A DNA stretch of 60,062 bases. Origin: Gnetum montanum (lineage: Eukaryota > Streptophyta > Gnetopsida > Gnetales > Gnetaceae). Position numbers and translations under genes: made by a program. The stretch's first letter is position 1; every line of letters starts with the position of its first letter. The notes under the pieces were generated by a model. The model did not search any database and was not told the DNA's origin. It saw nothing but the letters and a program-made list of their open reading frames with translations. The stretch lies in the NCBI GenBank assembly GCA_015680685.1, contig MNCI01003588.1, forward strand, positions 721,891 to 781,952. The letters are read 5' to 3'. Of this stretch, positions 35,330 through 47,557 are shown piece after piece.

Positions 35330-36808
35330 TAGAAGAAACATCTCATCTCAGTGGGATATGTCCTGTTTGAAGGTTGGATATTATAGTAAGATGTCTCTCT
35401 AAGGCTATAGATAACCTATACCACCAAGAAAAGCTTTGGGTTTGTAATTTTAATTGGAAAAAATTCAAAAAAGATGAAACCAATTGGGAATCTCTAATAT
35501 GAGCATGAGGAAGGTTTCCCTAGGGTTCTTATCTTGAATTTGATAAATATTAGTTGTGTTTTCATGAGGGTCATAAGTGAAGTTGAGATTTGAATACATG
35601 ATAGGTTGCTATGAAATATTTCTTGAGTGTGTATGCATCTCCATGGTCAATTATATGTGTTTAACCTTATGTATCTTATGTGCATTATGTTTGATTCTTG
35701 GTCTTGTGTTTTTGAAAGAGATCTCATTCGATTGTGTCTTGCATTAAGAATAATCGTTGTGTAGTTGTAGAGCCTCATGCTTTGTAATATCATTGAGTGT
35801 ATAAGTGTGTTTTTGTGAGTTATAAAATTACTATTTTATAATATTCTTGCATTAAATTAAAGATAGATATTTTTTTCTTTCTTTCTAGAAAATTGAATGG
35901 TGGTCATATATTCTAATTCAATGTGTTTATTAAGGCTTAAAACAAATGGAGTATCCTACTCCACCATTGCTAGTCTCTATGCCTAGGGTGATGTGATGTG
36001 AAGCTTGTACATTAGCTAAATATATTATTGTAAGCTTAGTATTTTAGCTATGTCACATAAATTAAATTATTATCACTAGCATAAGTTACATATAGGTCAT
36101 AACCTAGTTAAGCTAGAATTCTGAAGGGGAATGCAAGTCATGTCATGGTCACAACCAGGTGTATAACTTGTAGATAGTCACAATGGGGTAGTAACATGAT
36201 CTTAGTGAGTTTTAGTTTCTCTTTTATTAGCAATAATGAGCAAGTTATATAGTCATACGACCATATAGTTTGGTCATAGTTGGAGCTGATGTATGTCCCA
36301 AGCAAGGCACAAGTTGTGGTAGGATCATGATGAGTGAAGAATTAATTTTTGTGAAGATGCATAAGGATATTGCGATACACTTTCAAGTCATAGTCCTTTG
36401 TAATGGACCATTTCAAGTAAGCCATAAATTATGGTCTAGGTTACATCTATTGTGTAAGTGATGCATGTTCATTTGAACTCAAAAGTAAATAAGAGTTATG
36501 TGTTGAGATAGGGATATGATTACTTATGTCTTTAGGTGATATCCATAGCACTTTATACATGACCTACAAATAGATATATTATATTATGTTTGTACAATAT
36601 TTCATTTATGTATATGATAGCTAGATATATATAAATGTGTTATGTATCTCTTGTAAAAGATTTTTGCATGTCATAATAGATTGAGTTTACATAAGGATGA
36701 AATGATCCACTACTCACTACGTTAGTGAGACTTCTATCTTAGTTTTCATACTAAGACATGAAAGGTATAGGTTAGACCTATGATCAATACGAGATCTTGA
36801 AGTATATG
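35330..36808. other. Unassigned repeat, right part
   Basis: No coding motif is seen. The first 80 bases continue the AGATGTCT dyads found left of the element (25.36-25.50 kb). The rest is T/A-rich with no recognisable structure. Confidence 0.3.
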
Positions 36809-37890
36809 TGAGGATCATTGAACTTAGAAGGGTACGGATGAATAAGTTCCTCAAACAAAAATTCTTTAACATAATTCACACACCAATCTTAACATGGTTT
36901 TCCAACTTGGGTAGTCTACACTTGGATGGTAGTTCACTAGCATACCTTTGGACTTTTTTGCTTTCAAAATGTGATTTGAAGGGTACCACACCCTATACAA
37001 GCTCTAGGATCCACTTTGGAATGATTTGATGCCACAAATCCACTCAAACCCACAAGGTTCCAACAAGCTTAGAATGTGATTTTTAGGATCCCACAATCTT
37101 TAGAACATGAGCTCCACTCTAAAGTATTATGGCACTACACCAAGACTAAATCTTGCATGATCCCAACAAGGTCAAGCAATATGCCTTTCCACAAGAAGCA
37201 CATCAACCCTACAAGGCAACAAAAGAGAACAAAAATTATAAATAATGAACGCAACTAAGTTTGTTGATCCTTGTACTTTGAGATACACCTCACTTTAACC
37301 AATCACAATAGGAAAAAAATAGTACAATAAGGTGCAATAATAATAGAATGATGATTACAATGATTTCTTAATAATGATACTTGATAATGCAACAATGCTT
37401 GTACATTTTCCAATGGAATGAAGTATTCTTATAGCAAATATGTTTCCAAAATCACCTTGGAATTAATGCAATGGCTATCTAAGGATTACTAAAGACATCT
37501 TCTTCAAGGTTGAGACATCTTTCTACATCTAAACTTCATTCAGAAGAGACATCTTCTCTACTAGAAAGATGTCTTTGTAGAGACTTCTTTATGAAGATTT
37601 CTTTTCCACCAAAAATATGTCTAATCTTCTTCAAAGATGTTTTCATCTGAGCAACCTTTCATTTAGCTAAGACATCTTTGACATTAGGGAGATATGTTTT
37701 CTAATTTTCCTTCACACTTTTAAATCTTCATTCCTTATCCATGATTTTTGATTTTTCACTTGCTTTCTTATAGATGTCCTTAAGCTCTCCTTTTTTCCAA
37801 ATCTAAGTTCTTTGGTTGTAAACATAACAATGAGTCAAAAAACCTTGTTCTTCATTTTTCTTAACATTTTGACATACAAAAAGGTTGACA
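36809..37890 (-). mobile_element. Solo LTR of a Ty1/copia element
   Basis: The sequence from TGAGGATCATTGAAC to AAAGGTTGACA matches the 3' LTR of the copia element at 57132-58264 (TGTGGATCATTAAAC to AAGGTCCACA). No copia coding or polypurine tract follows. Flanking five bases are ATATG (36804-36808) and TTATG (37891-37895), four of five alike, which fits a target duplication. A solo LTR arises by recombination between the two LTRs of a full element. Confidence 0.7.
37486..37700. repeat. Cluster of AGACATCT / AGATGTCT dyads in the copia LTR
   Basis: About six copies of AGACATCTT or its reverse complement occur in 215 bases, alternating in orientation. The other copia LTR has a matching cluster at 57865-58090. 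Confidence 0.7.
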
Positions 37891-38119
37891 TTATGCACAT
37901 GCATGGAACCATCCTTCAAAAGGTTAGTAGTAAAGGTTATCAATGAGGTAGTAGGAATTAGCACCAATAATAATATATGATAAAAAAGTTAACAAAATAC
38001 TTTCAAGTACTAATTATATATAATGCATTATATAATGTCTTTCTTGGGACACCACTTGCTAGGGATCACATGTTATACATTTTTATATTATATTTGGATT
38101 ATATGTTTGGTGAGTGGTA

Positions 38120-38963
38120 TGGTATCCCAACACTTTATCATACAAGTCAAAAGTGCATGTGTGTAACCATATCATAATCTGTGGATGGACAATGTAAGTA
38201 TCCTAGGATTTGATAGTAAGTTTGTGATCATTGTCTTCCCACTTCAAGTTAGTGAAGTGAAATTGTATGGTTTCACTCTTAGTGAGGCATATGATTTGTT
38301 GATGTTGTTGGCTTGATTTACTTCTAATTGCTTCCATAGTAAAAGTGAAGATAAAATCTAGGTTTAAGTAATAATAGAAATATAAACTACTCTATTCTAT
38401 AGTGATGAGCATCTGTTCTTGGTTTATTGTACATGTCTTGGGTTCATGTAATTGTTACAAGGATTACCAAGTGAGCTCACTACTAATTGAATCAAGTGAA
38501 ACCACTACTAGGTTACTAAATGATTACACTTAACACTCAAAACTAGTCGTGCTCATTCCACTTTACCAATAGACATGAAAAGTAAAGTACTTTGGAATAT
38601 AAAGAAATAAGCTAAAGTAAACATGGAAATTAACTAAGTAAGAAATTAGCTAAAAGTAAAATAAAAGAACAAATTGGATGCTACATAATCTTGATCTTTA
38701 TTCTAGTAATGAACTATGCCTAAGTATAATCCACTTGAATAAACATGTCATACAATTTCTTAACATCACACTAGGGGCATTCACTTTACCACTAAGTGTA
38801 ATTGAGAAAAAAAATAGCAAGAATTTTACTAAGAGGTGGAATTAAATTATTGTCTTGATGCAACCAAGACAATAATATCTATTTAGAAGTGCCTAAAGCT
38901 TTTCTTCCTTTGATCAAGTGTCATGTATTATTCATGCAAATTCAATGATGTTTGATGGCATTA
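38120..38963 (-). repeat. 3' LTR of the second Athila-like element
   Basis: Matches 51986-52770 from GGTATCCCAACACTTTA through CACTACTAGGTTAC to TTTTGATGCAACCAAG. The minus-strand start is decayed (TAATGCCATC), preceded by CCATGGGAGGTGC, a possible polypurine tract. Confidence 0.7.
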
Positions 38964-38999
38964 GCACCTCCCATGGGCATGGATTTTGTGGAAACATCT

Positions 39000-41580
39000 T
39001 ATTTTCTTTAACATACTAGGTTGCAAGCTACCTTCTTTCTTCATTGAATGCCTTATAAACCTTCCTTAATTCTTGATAATCGATCAATCGATGAGCCAAG
39101 TTTGCTGCCACATCCTTATGTTTCTAGTAGCTAGCTTTTAAAATTTTTAGCTTAGATTTTGCAACATTTAATTTCTACTACTCATCCTTTCAATCTACAA
39201 ACTTCTTTTCATACATTTTATAAACTAATACTATATTATGTTCAAGCTTTCTTCTAGGTCTTCCTACTATCAACATGGCTAGGCTAGCATACCAAACATT
39301 TGCTAACCCCATATAGTCAATGAGGTCCTCTATCTAAAGGTCCTTATTTTTCACTTTGACTTGGTGGACATGAGCAAGGCTATCTAGAATGGACTATCAA
39401 TCAAGAATTTGTACAATGATTGAGTTAATTTTTGGTTTATCCATTTGGATTTCTTTCCCTTTGATATGCTTATACATGCCCACCTAATCCCTAAAGTAAT
39501 ACCTACCTAATCCCTAAAGTACTTCTTGAGTCTTTCATGCTTTCTGGCCTTATTTTAATATGCACTTATTTCAATTATTGACTTTTGATGAATTATGTGG
39601 AATTCTTTCATTGAGAGGGTTCTATTTTCTCAAGCTAAATTTTTCATATATTAGTTATCTTGGATAAATTTTTCTCGCAGTTGATGGATACTTTCCTTGA
39701 GAATAGTCTTCTACTTCTCAATATCTATCAACCTTGTGTTATCTATAGCAAGCTTCTTATTTTCTTCCTCTAAGGCAGTAATGGCCTTAGTATGTGTGTA
39801 GGTTTAGGCTTCTACCACTAATGTGTTCCACATAACCTTTTTATTTTCCATCTCCACTTGGATATTTCTTACTATTAGTTACCTAACTTATTCAATCTTG
39901 AAGGTTTCTAGTTGGTCTAAGGCTACATATTATGCAAGGCCTCTCTTTTCTACTCTTAGAATTGCCAACTCTACATGTAGCCTCTACACCTCATTCTCTA
40001 TGTGTTCTACCCTTATTTCTACCATGACCAATTTTCCCTTGGTTGTATCTTACTATATTGCAATGATATCACATAACTTGCCCTATCTATAGTAGTCAAT
40101 CGAGGAAATCTTCATGTTCTACTGGCATTATGGATGTTCTAGCTAACATTTGAACATCTTTAGTTCCAAAAATATCCATCAATGACATAATGGGAAAATT
40201 AAAGGATTCTTTGATATGATCAGTAATAACTTTTTCTACTCCTACTACATATTGATGTTGCATCATCACTATTGTGGTGTCTTCCCTAGTTTCTAACATC
40301 ACTTGGAATGGTGTAGTGTTCCCCAAAATTTGTTATGTCTAATCACCATTCCTTTTTTCCTATGGAGATACCTACCCAATAGATGGTCCTATGGATAATA
40401 TAGGCCTTATGAAGTTGTTCCTAATGTGATATAAAGTAGAACCTTCCCTTACTTCCTAGCTAATATTTTTTTCTATTTTCTACAAGTGACTCATTAAAGG
40501 TTTGTAATCTTGTTATTTTGGTGGAGCTTGCTATTCAAGTCTATCACGGGCAGGCATGGATCCACTAGGTCTTTCTTGTTATTGTAATCTAGTTTCTAGA
40601 AGATTATTTATTGGTGTAGATCCTGCTACTTCCTCAATGCCTACTAGATTTTCTAGCTAATCCTTCTTTGGTGGCACTAGTTTAAATGTTTCCATGTAGG
40701 AAGGATTCTAGGCTTTTCTTAGAACATCATTGGTATATCCTAGAATCCCTGCTTTCTTGCAAAACTTTCTAATTAGGCAATGGAATGGAAATTTAATTTT
40801 CCCTACCTTCTTCTCTTTGAACATTCTTTGAATTTCTAGGAAGAGCATATGTGCTATGTTAGCATTGAATTTTTCCATCAAAATTTTAGTTCCATAGAAA
40901 ACATAGCTGAAGATCCTATTGAGTCTTTTAGTTGGAAATAATTGATAAGTCCCAATATTAAAATAAACCTTCTCCTCAATAGTCAATTCACTGTATTCTT
41001 TGTCTTCTTTCCATAGGCTCTCTACATCCATAACTTCTTTGCATCTGTGTCGAACTTGGTGGATATTTATGCTATATTAGCATTAACATTTAAGTTCCTT
41101 GGCAATAGCTTCAATAGAATAAGGCACTAATACCCCTTTAATCTTAACTATTTCATAATCTTGTTTATTTCTCCAGAACTAATACACCTCTCATAGGTAC
41201 CATTCAACATTACATGAGAGAGTGGGCCATAGAGAAGAGGCTTGAAGTTGGGTTTTGATGGTTTCTGGAGAAAAATCCATGAACGGTTCACAATTTAATT
41301 CCAAAATGACTATGGACATGATGGATTTCTTCTATATGATTTGGAGAAACTCTATTGACAACAAGAGGTGAAATTATTATTTTGGTGCTAGTGGTGCCTT
41401 TGCCTTAGCTTGTGCAGATTGTTTTGTGGTAGGAGATTGTTGATGCATACTAAAGGATTAGGCCTCCTTCACTTACTCTACCTCTGGAGTTTGTTCTCTA
41501 GCTTGTCCTCTACCTTGGCCTTTTGGTCTCTTACTATCAGGCTATGAGTGTCCTTCCACTACTATTCTCTTAGGAGTCAT
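39000..41580 (-). pseudogene. Extra ORF in env position of the second Athila-like element
   Basis: A minus-strand ATG at 41580 opens a basic, Gln/Gly-rich start (SKRPKGQGRGQARGQTPEVE). The open stretch 40708-41031 reads LTIEEKVYFNIGTYQLFPT, FNANIAHMLFLEIQRMF and IKFPFHCLIRKFCKKAGI. This resembles the plant retrotransposon protein family often found in Athila-type elements (from memory, no search). Further on, 39.6-40.1 kb reads as heptad-rich Glu/Lys/Leu sequence (ITALEEENKKLAIDNTRLI), a likely coiled coil. I see no clear signal peptide or membrane segment, so calling it an envelope would be unsupported. Stops break it into pieces. The sibling element at 25.5-35.3 kb lacks it. Confidence 0.6.
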
Positions 41581-43769
41581 CTACAATCATTAAGAATTCA
41601 AGGTTATCAAAGGATTTTGAATAGGATTCTAACAACTCATAATCCTTTCTCATTTTCTTGGTTTTGTTTAAGATGTATCCTTTTTTATTAGTTATGGAAT
41701 TATTATGATTGTAGATTTAGAAAAATATCAAAAATAAACCCTTAATTTTTATATCTTTAATTGTTATTGCCTCTCATAGTTATCATTTCCTTGTTTATTT
41801 TACCATTAGATGGTTGGATAAAGAATTGGTTAGGCTCATTAGTTTTTTCATTTCATTAATTGCTTAAGATATTCTTATTTATACTCTATTCTTACCCTTG
41901 ATATAGTCTTTTGAAATTAAAGAAGGTTGGCACAACTTGGTTTATCTACACATAATACACTCCCCCATGACTAAGTTGAGCACTTTGGGATCAAAAAGGT
42001 TCAAGAATTACAAAAATCAAAGTTGCAGTGAGGAAGTTATGGCATTGGGAAGTTTGGGTGTCATAGGCTTAGAAAAACTGCATGAACTCCTCTTGCTATG
42101 AAATGAGAGGATGAAGAATTTTCTAAGTCCTTGTTCATATATATAGATTTTTATAATCACAACATTGTAGATGAGACATCATAGCTATGACATTGTAGGG
42201 CATACAACATTGTAGATATGACATTATCATTGAAATTTTTTTGGATTTTTGGCAATTGTTTCTACAAAAATTAAGTCAATTAGATGATTTGGAAGGTATA
42301 AAAGTTGTTTACAAGGTCTTTAATCATAGATGACACTTGGAATATAGAATTTTTGTGATTGAATCTTTGGCAAAGAAGGTCCATGAGATGTATACAATAT
42401 GGTGTGAGAATTGTTAAAAGTATGATATGGTATGAAACTAGTGAACATTGATTATTAAAGTATCCTAGAGGCATAAGATGATGCTGAATTGGTCACCAAG
42501 TATGAGATATAAGAGTTATACAAGTGGGTCATCCCCAAAGCAAGCTTGAGCCCTTAGTGCCTTTGTATAACCACACCTATAAGTGTTCGTAGGTACTCAA
42601 GTTGTTGAACGTAGAACATACCTATCTTCCAAAAGACACATGTTAGAATCACCAGAATGGAAAAATAACACTATATTAAAAAAAACCATAGAATTATGAT
42701 TACATATACTAGTGAGGTGAAACAGGATTAGAAAGGATTTCTAAAATTGGGACTTTAGGTATCTTACCATAAGCATAATGAATTATTGTAACATATGGTT
42801 AAAGTGATCATTAGCCTCTTTTCATTCAAGATCCAAACTAGGTCCATATCACTTACTAATGACATTGCATTGTATCATCCCAAAAACTAGCAACCATAAG
42901 ACTACCACTGCTACAAGAAGCATTATCACCTGACGATGTAGTTCAAGGAAGAAGTTTTTTAATAGAAAAATTTATTTTTGAGATTTCTAATAAGCTGTCT
43001 CACATGTCTTTTTGGTGGTACCCCCAAAAATTCTATTCTGTGCATTTATTTTATTTTTACTATGTCAACCTTCCCAAAGGACTACCTTGAGGCATGGGTA
43101 ACATGTCTTTCTAGTGGCATGGCAAGGTAGCACTTATTGTACTCATACTTCCATTTTTCATTAGAACTTAAGAAAATAATAGTCTTAACAATAGGATCAA
43201 ATTCATAGCAGCAGTCTTAGAGAATCCAAAAATCCTCTTGATGTCACATCCTTTTCATTCCCACTTAGTTCTTCACTTTTCTATCAAGGCATAATCATCA
43301 CATGTTTATTTTAGTTTTATTGTAAAAAGAATATCATTATGACCATGGTAAGAACCTTTATTATTGGAAATGAGTGGATGGATGATGTGGTCTCACTATA
43401 TACAAAATTAGTCCTTCCATAATTTGATAACATAGGATTATCTTCACATTATTGGAATGACATCTTACTTTATTCCTTTGCACTTTATTGAAAAATCAAA
43501 AAAATATATACAAAAAAATGATGAAAAATCATACAAAATGATCAAAATGAAAAAATGTAGAAAGAATTTAAAAGGTATTAAAGAATAGAAAATGATTAAG
43601 AAATAGAAAAATTATAAAAAATGGAAAGATATCAAAGAATGTGAAAAAGGTGTAAGAAAAGGAAAAGATTCAGTTTGGTGCCTAGGTATCACATGGGACA
43701 CCCCCACAACTATCACCAAAAATAGTCAACTAGAAAATAGAATGGATTTAGGATGGTTTAGTGAGATAT
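41581..43769 (-). other. 3' UTR block of the second Athila-like element
   Basis: 42.52-42.62 and 43.0-43.3 kb match 27.04-27.18 and 27.5-27.8 kb of the sibling, so this is the shared 3' UTR. At 42136-42146 the minus strand reads CTATATATATG, a TATA-like run about 560 bases before the ATG at 41580, which could serve the extra ORF. No coding sequence is seen. Confidence 0.5.
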
Positions 43770-45120
43770 GTAGAATCCATAGAGGAGTTGGAATGTTCAT
43801 AGTATGGTTTGACCTATTGAATATTAACTAGAATAAACTTGTGTGGGCTGGTTGGATGGCAAATTGACATGGCATCCATTAGGTATGTTTCATGGATGAT
43901 GTATGGTCCTTCACATAAGGTTTGAAACTTAGAATTCTATGGTACATGACTGGTATTATAATATAGAACGTTATCACCTAGTTGGATTGATACTTATTTT
44001 ATGCATGTTTCATGCCTACATTTGAAGTATTTCTTATGTATTTCATTGCTCATCAAAGCTAGAAGTAAAATTTTTCTAAAAAGGTTAAGATTCATGAGAC
44101 ATTATTTTTAAGCTAAGTGTAAGTTCAAGTCAAGTTCACTAGCAGTAGCTAAGGTTTGTAGCTCTGCTTCAATTGGTAATGTGGGAAGTTTTCCATAGAG
44201 TAGCTCATAGGGTGAGTATCCTATGGGAAGTTTCCATGTGGTCCTATATGTCCATAGAGCATCATTTAGTTTAGTTCTCTAATCCTTCCTAAATCGACTA
44301 GTTGTTTTGGCTAGGAACCTTGTGATTTCTCTATTAGTCAATTCTGCTTAATCAATTTCTTAGAAATGGTATGATGTGGTCAATTTATGGTTTACCAAAA
44401 GTTGTTGCATTAGCTTCTTGAAAGTAGCCCCCATGAAATGTGTTCCATTATCAGATATAAGCATGCATGGAAATCCACATCTATTCACCACATGTTGCTA
44501 AAAGAATTTAGTAGCTATTTTGGTGGTGTAATCTTCAACTACAACTTCTTCTAGTCACCTTGTGCAATAATCAACTATTACTATTATATATACTTTCCCA
44601 TTAGACATTGGCATGAAGGGCCCCTTAAAATCAATTTCCTAGATGTAAAATGACTCTAATGGCTGGATCCATTGTTTTGACCCTTCATTTTTTACCATTA
44701 TTCCTTTTTCACATTGACATCTTTTATAAGACTGGGTGAAGTTTTGTGCATCCCTAAATATAATAGGCCAAAAGTATCCTATCATCATTAGCTTCTGTGT
44801 TGTTCTATGCCTTGTGTAGTGATCACCACATGGTTCATCATGCACATCATATAGAATTCCTTATTGGTTCTTCTTTGGAACATACCATCTAAATAATCCA
44901 TTAGCACAAATCTTGTAAATATTTTCGTTGATTTTCATATATTGTTTCACTCTATGGAGGAACTACTCTTATTGTTTCTTATTCAACTCAACATTAAGTT
45001 CATATGTAGTGAGGTAAGTCATGTAGTTAATAATCCATGACTTTTCTATTGAGTTGATAGCCATTGTTGTCTTCAAGAAAAAATTCTCATCATAAAACTA
45101 GTTAGATAATGATTCATCTT
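43770..45120 (-). pseudogene. Integrase of the second Athila-like element, decayed
   Basis: The open piece 44639-44845 reads HDEPCGDHYTRHRTTQKLMM and CQCEKG, the N-terminal zinc-binding region (H-H-C-C) of integrase. The rest aligns with the sibling integrase at 28.2-29.4 kb down to about 43.77 kb but is broken by many stops. Catalytic residues could not be read with confidence. Confidence 0.7.
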
Positions 45121-46420
45121 GCTCTTATGGTTCCCATATGAGTCTTGATAAATGGTCTACTACAACATTCTATGTTCCTTTCTTTTCAATCATCATAATG
45201 TTAAATTTCTATAATATTATAAGTCATCATATAATCCTTGGACTAACCACTGGTTAATATATCAAAAATTTAATAGATGTATGATCCGTGTGGATGTAGA
45301 TAGGATACTTGAGCACATCATATTTGAATTTCTCAAGAACATACACCATGGCCATAAGCTCCTTTTCTGTGGTGGTGTAGTTGAGTTGTGCTCCAATGAT
45401 GCTTCGAATGACACAATGTATGTAGTATGGCCTCTTTTAATCATCAAGCTAAGTTAGTACCATGCCCAATGTAAATTTTGATGCATCTATCATAATGTGG
45501 AAGGTCTTAGACCAATCTAGAGCTCAAAGGATTCATGTCTCAATTAGTTTGTATTTTAGTGTCTCAAATACCTTCTCACATTATTCTATCCATTGGAATG
45601 GTGCATCTTTCTTTGTTAGTTCTATTAGTGGTTTTTCTATCTTTGAAAAATTTTCAATGAATCTTTTGTAATATCCTGTATGACCTACAAATGATCTAAC
45701 ATCCTTTACAATCTATGGCCTCTTAGTGATATTTTGAATGACTCTGATCTTATCTAAATCTACCTCTATTCCTTTTTGTGATACTTTAAGTTCTAGAACA
45801 ATCTTATCTTGGATCATTAAATGCCTCCTTTACCAATTGAGCTTTAAATTTGTTTCTACACATCTTTTCAACACTTTTTATAATCATCTCAATTCTTGTT
45901 TAAAGTCTAGCCCATAAGTAGTAAAATCATCCATAAATACCTCTACTTCATTATCAATCTATTTTTGGAAGATACTCAATACTAATCTTTAAAAAGTAGT
46001 GGAAACATTACATAAGCCAAAAGGCATTTTCTTGTAGATAAATGTCCCTCATGGACTAGTGAATGTGGTCTTCTCTTAATCTTTTGGTGCAATGTGAATC
46101 TGATTATACCTATTATACCCATTGAGGAAACTGTAGTACTAGTATCCTACAATAGTGTTGAGGACTTGATCAACAAATGGTAGAGGAAAATGATCCTTGA
46201 ATGTTTCTGACTTTAATAATCAAAATTCAATGCAGATCCTCCACTTACCACCTTTCTTTGGGACAATGACTAAGGGACTAACCCATTCATTGTTTGCTAT
46301 TGGATAGATGGACTTTGCTTTCTATAGTTTTTATAATTCTTGTTTTACCGCTTCTGTAAGTTTAGGATTCATTCTTCTTTAAGACTAGCAACATGGTTTG
46401 ACAATTGGATCTGTATAAAT
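45121..46420 (-). pseudogene. Reverse transcriptase and RNase H of the second Athila-like element, decayed
   Basis: The minus strand reads WVSPLVIVPKKGGKWRICIEF, FKDHFPLPFVDQVLN and YSFLNGYNRYNQI, then FMDDFTTYG near 45.93 kb with both catalytic Asp residues kept. RNase H follows with IDASKFTLGMVLT and LNYTTTEKELMAMVYVLEKF. In-frame stops (mainly TAG) make it inactive. Confidence 0.8.
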
Positions 46421-46699
46421 TCTATGTTGGCATATACATTGGTTGATGCCTATTATTTCATCATAGGACCATGAAAATGCTATCGTCCATTTATTTAGCA
46501 CTTCCAATAATCTTTTCTTCTACTCTCTATCAAGATTGACATCAATAATTACTAGTTTCTTATTGTTCATAAAAGCATATTCTAGTACTTCTAATAGGGC
46601 TTTTAACTCTAATAGTTTTGGTTCAAACTTTTCTTGGATTTCTAGCTATCCCCACTCAATGTATTCTTTCTTATGTAATTGTACATAGGGGTGCTTCTT

Positions 46700-47460
46700 T
46701 CTTAACTATTCTAACTTATTAGTTTCTTTAACATATGCACTTATGATTTGACTAGTTAGTTCCATTTATATTTCTGACATTGTCTCTTTATTAGCAATTA
46801 GCCACTGGATACCTTCTTGTTTAATGGTTTTTGCATATAGGCATTGCTGCACACACATACCTTCTACGTATTGATTACATGGTGTATTAATTTCTTGTTT
46901 AAAAGTTTACATTTTCCACATGCAATTGCACCCATTATCACTATATGCAATACATGGAACTTGACATCTCTATATGATTCTAGCTTCATCGTCCTTTGAA
47001 ATTTCTAAGGACAAGTCTCTAATTCCTAGCTTAGAATTCACAATGCTAAGCCATGTTCTTTCCATGATTATTGAAAATTCTCCCTTATTTTTCTTCACAT
47101 GTACTACCAAGAAGTTAGTAGGGTATGACTAGCTACTTATGGTGGTGATAACATCATCCACCTATCTGAGTGGAATAGTGATTAACTAGAATGCAAGCTC
47201 TAATTGGGTGTTCCTTTTTTTTTAGTGGAGGAAGATTCCAAGCTTTGTACTTATCCTATGAACTTAGGTTCACTCTTGATCTAGAATTTAGTAGAGCTTT
47301 GCATGGTTTATGACTTGCTATTTGTAGGTATATTAAGGGAATTCATGGATTTGTTCACTTATGGGGAAGTTCTCCTATCTTGATCTAATGTATGATAGTT
47401 TGAGTGAGCGTGATGGTAATCCAATTTGGATCTATAGAATGTGGAAGCCTATTATTCCCT
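46700..47460 (-). pseudogene. Aspartic protease of the second Athila-like element, decayed
   Basis: Homologous to 31.1-32.06 kb. The active-site segment reads CKALLNSRSRVNLSS near 47.28 kb, against CKALLDSGSCINLIS in the sibling. Asp to Asn and Gly to Arg are both G-to-A type changes, so the enzyme is dead. It is cut off from gag by the solo LTR at 47558-49416. Confidence 0.7.
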
Positions 47461-47557
47461 TGAGTATGTGTATATGGGATTGATGTAGATGAAGTTTCCA
47501 TCCTTTGAACCCTTTTTGAATGTGTTCTAAAAAATGAACATTTCTAGGATTGAGATA

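Noticed and set aside
25534-35334. Target duplication of the 25.5-35.3 kb element
   Set aside because: CCCTA and TAGAA do not match and small shifts of the boundary gave no better pair.
39000-41580. Endogenous plant pararetrovirus or true viral envelope
   Set aside because: No movement-protein or coat motif, no signal peptide or membrane segment was seen. Position and LTR context fit an extra ORF of an Athila-like element.
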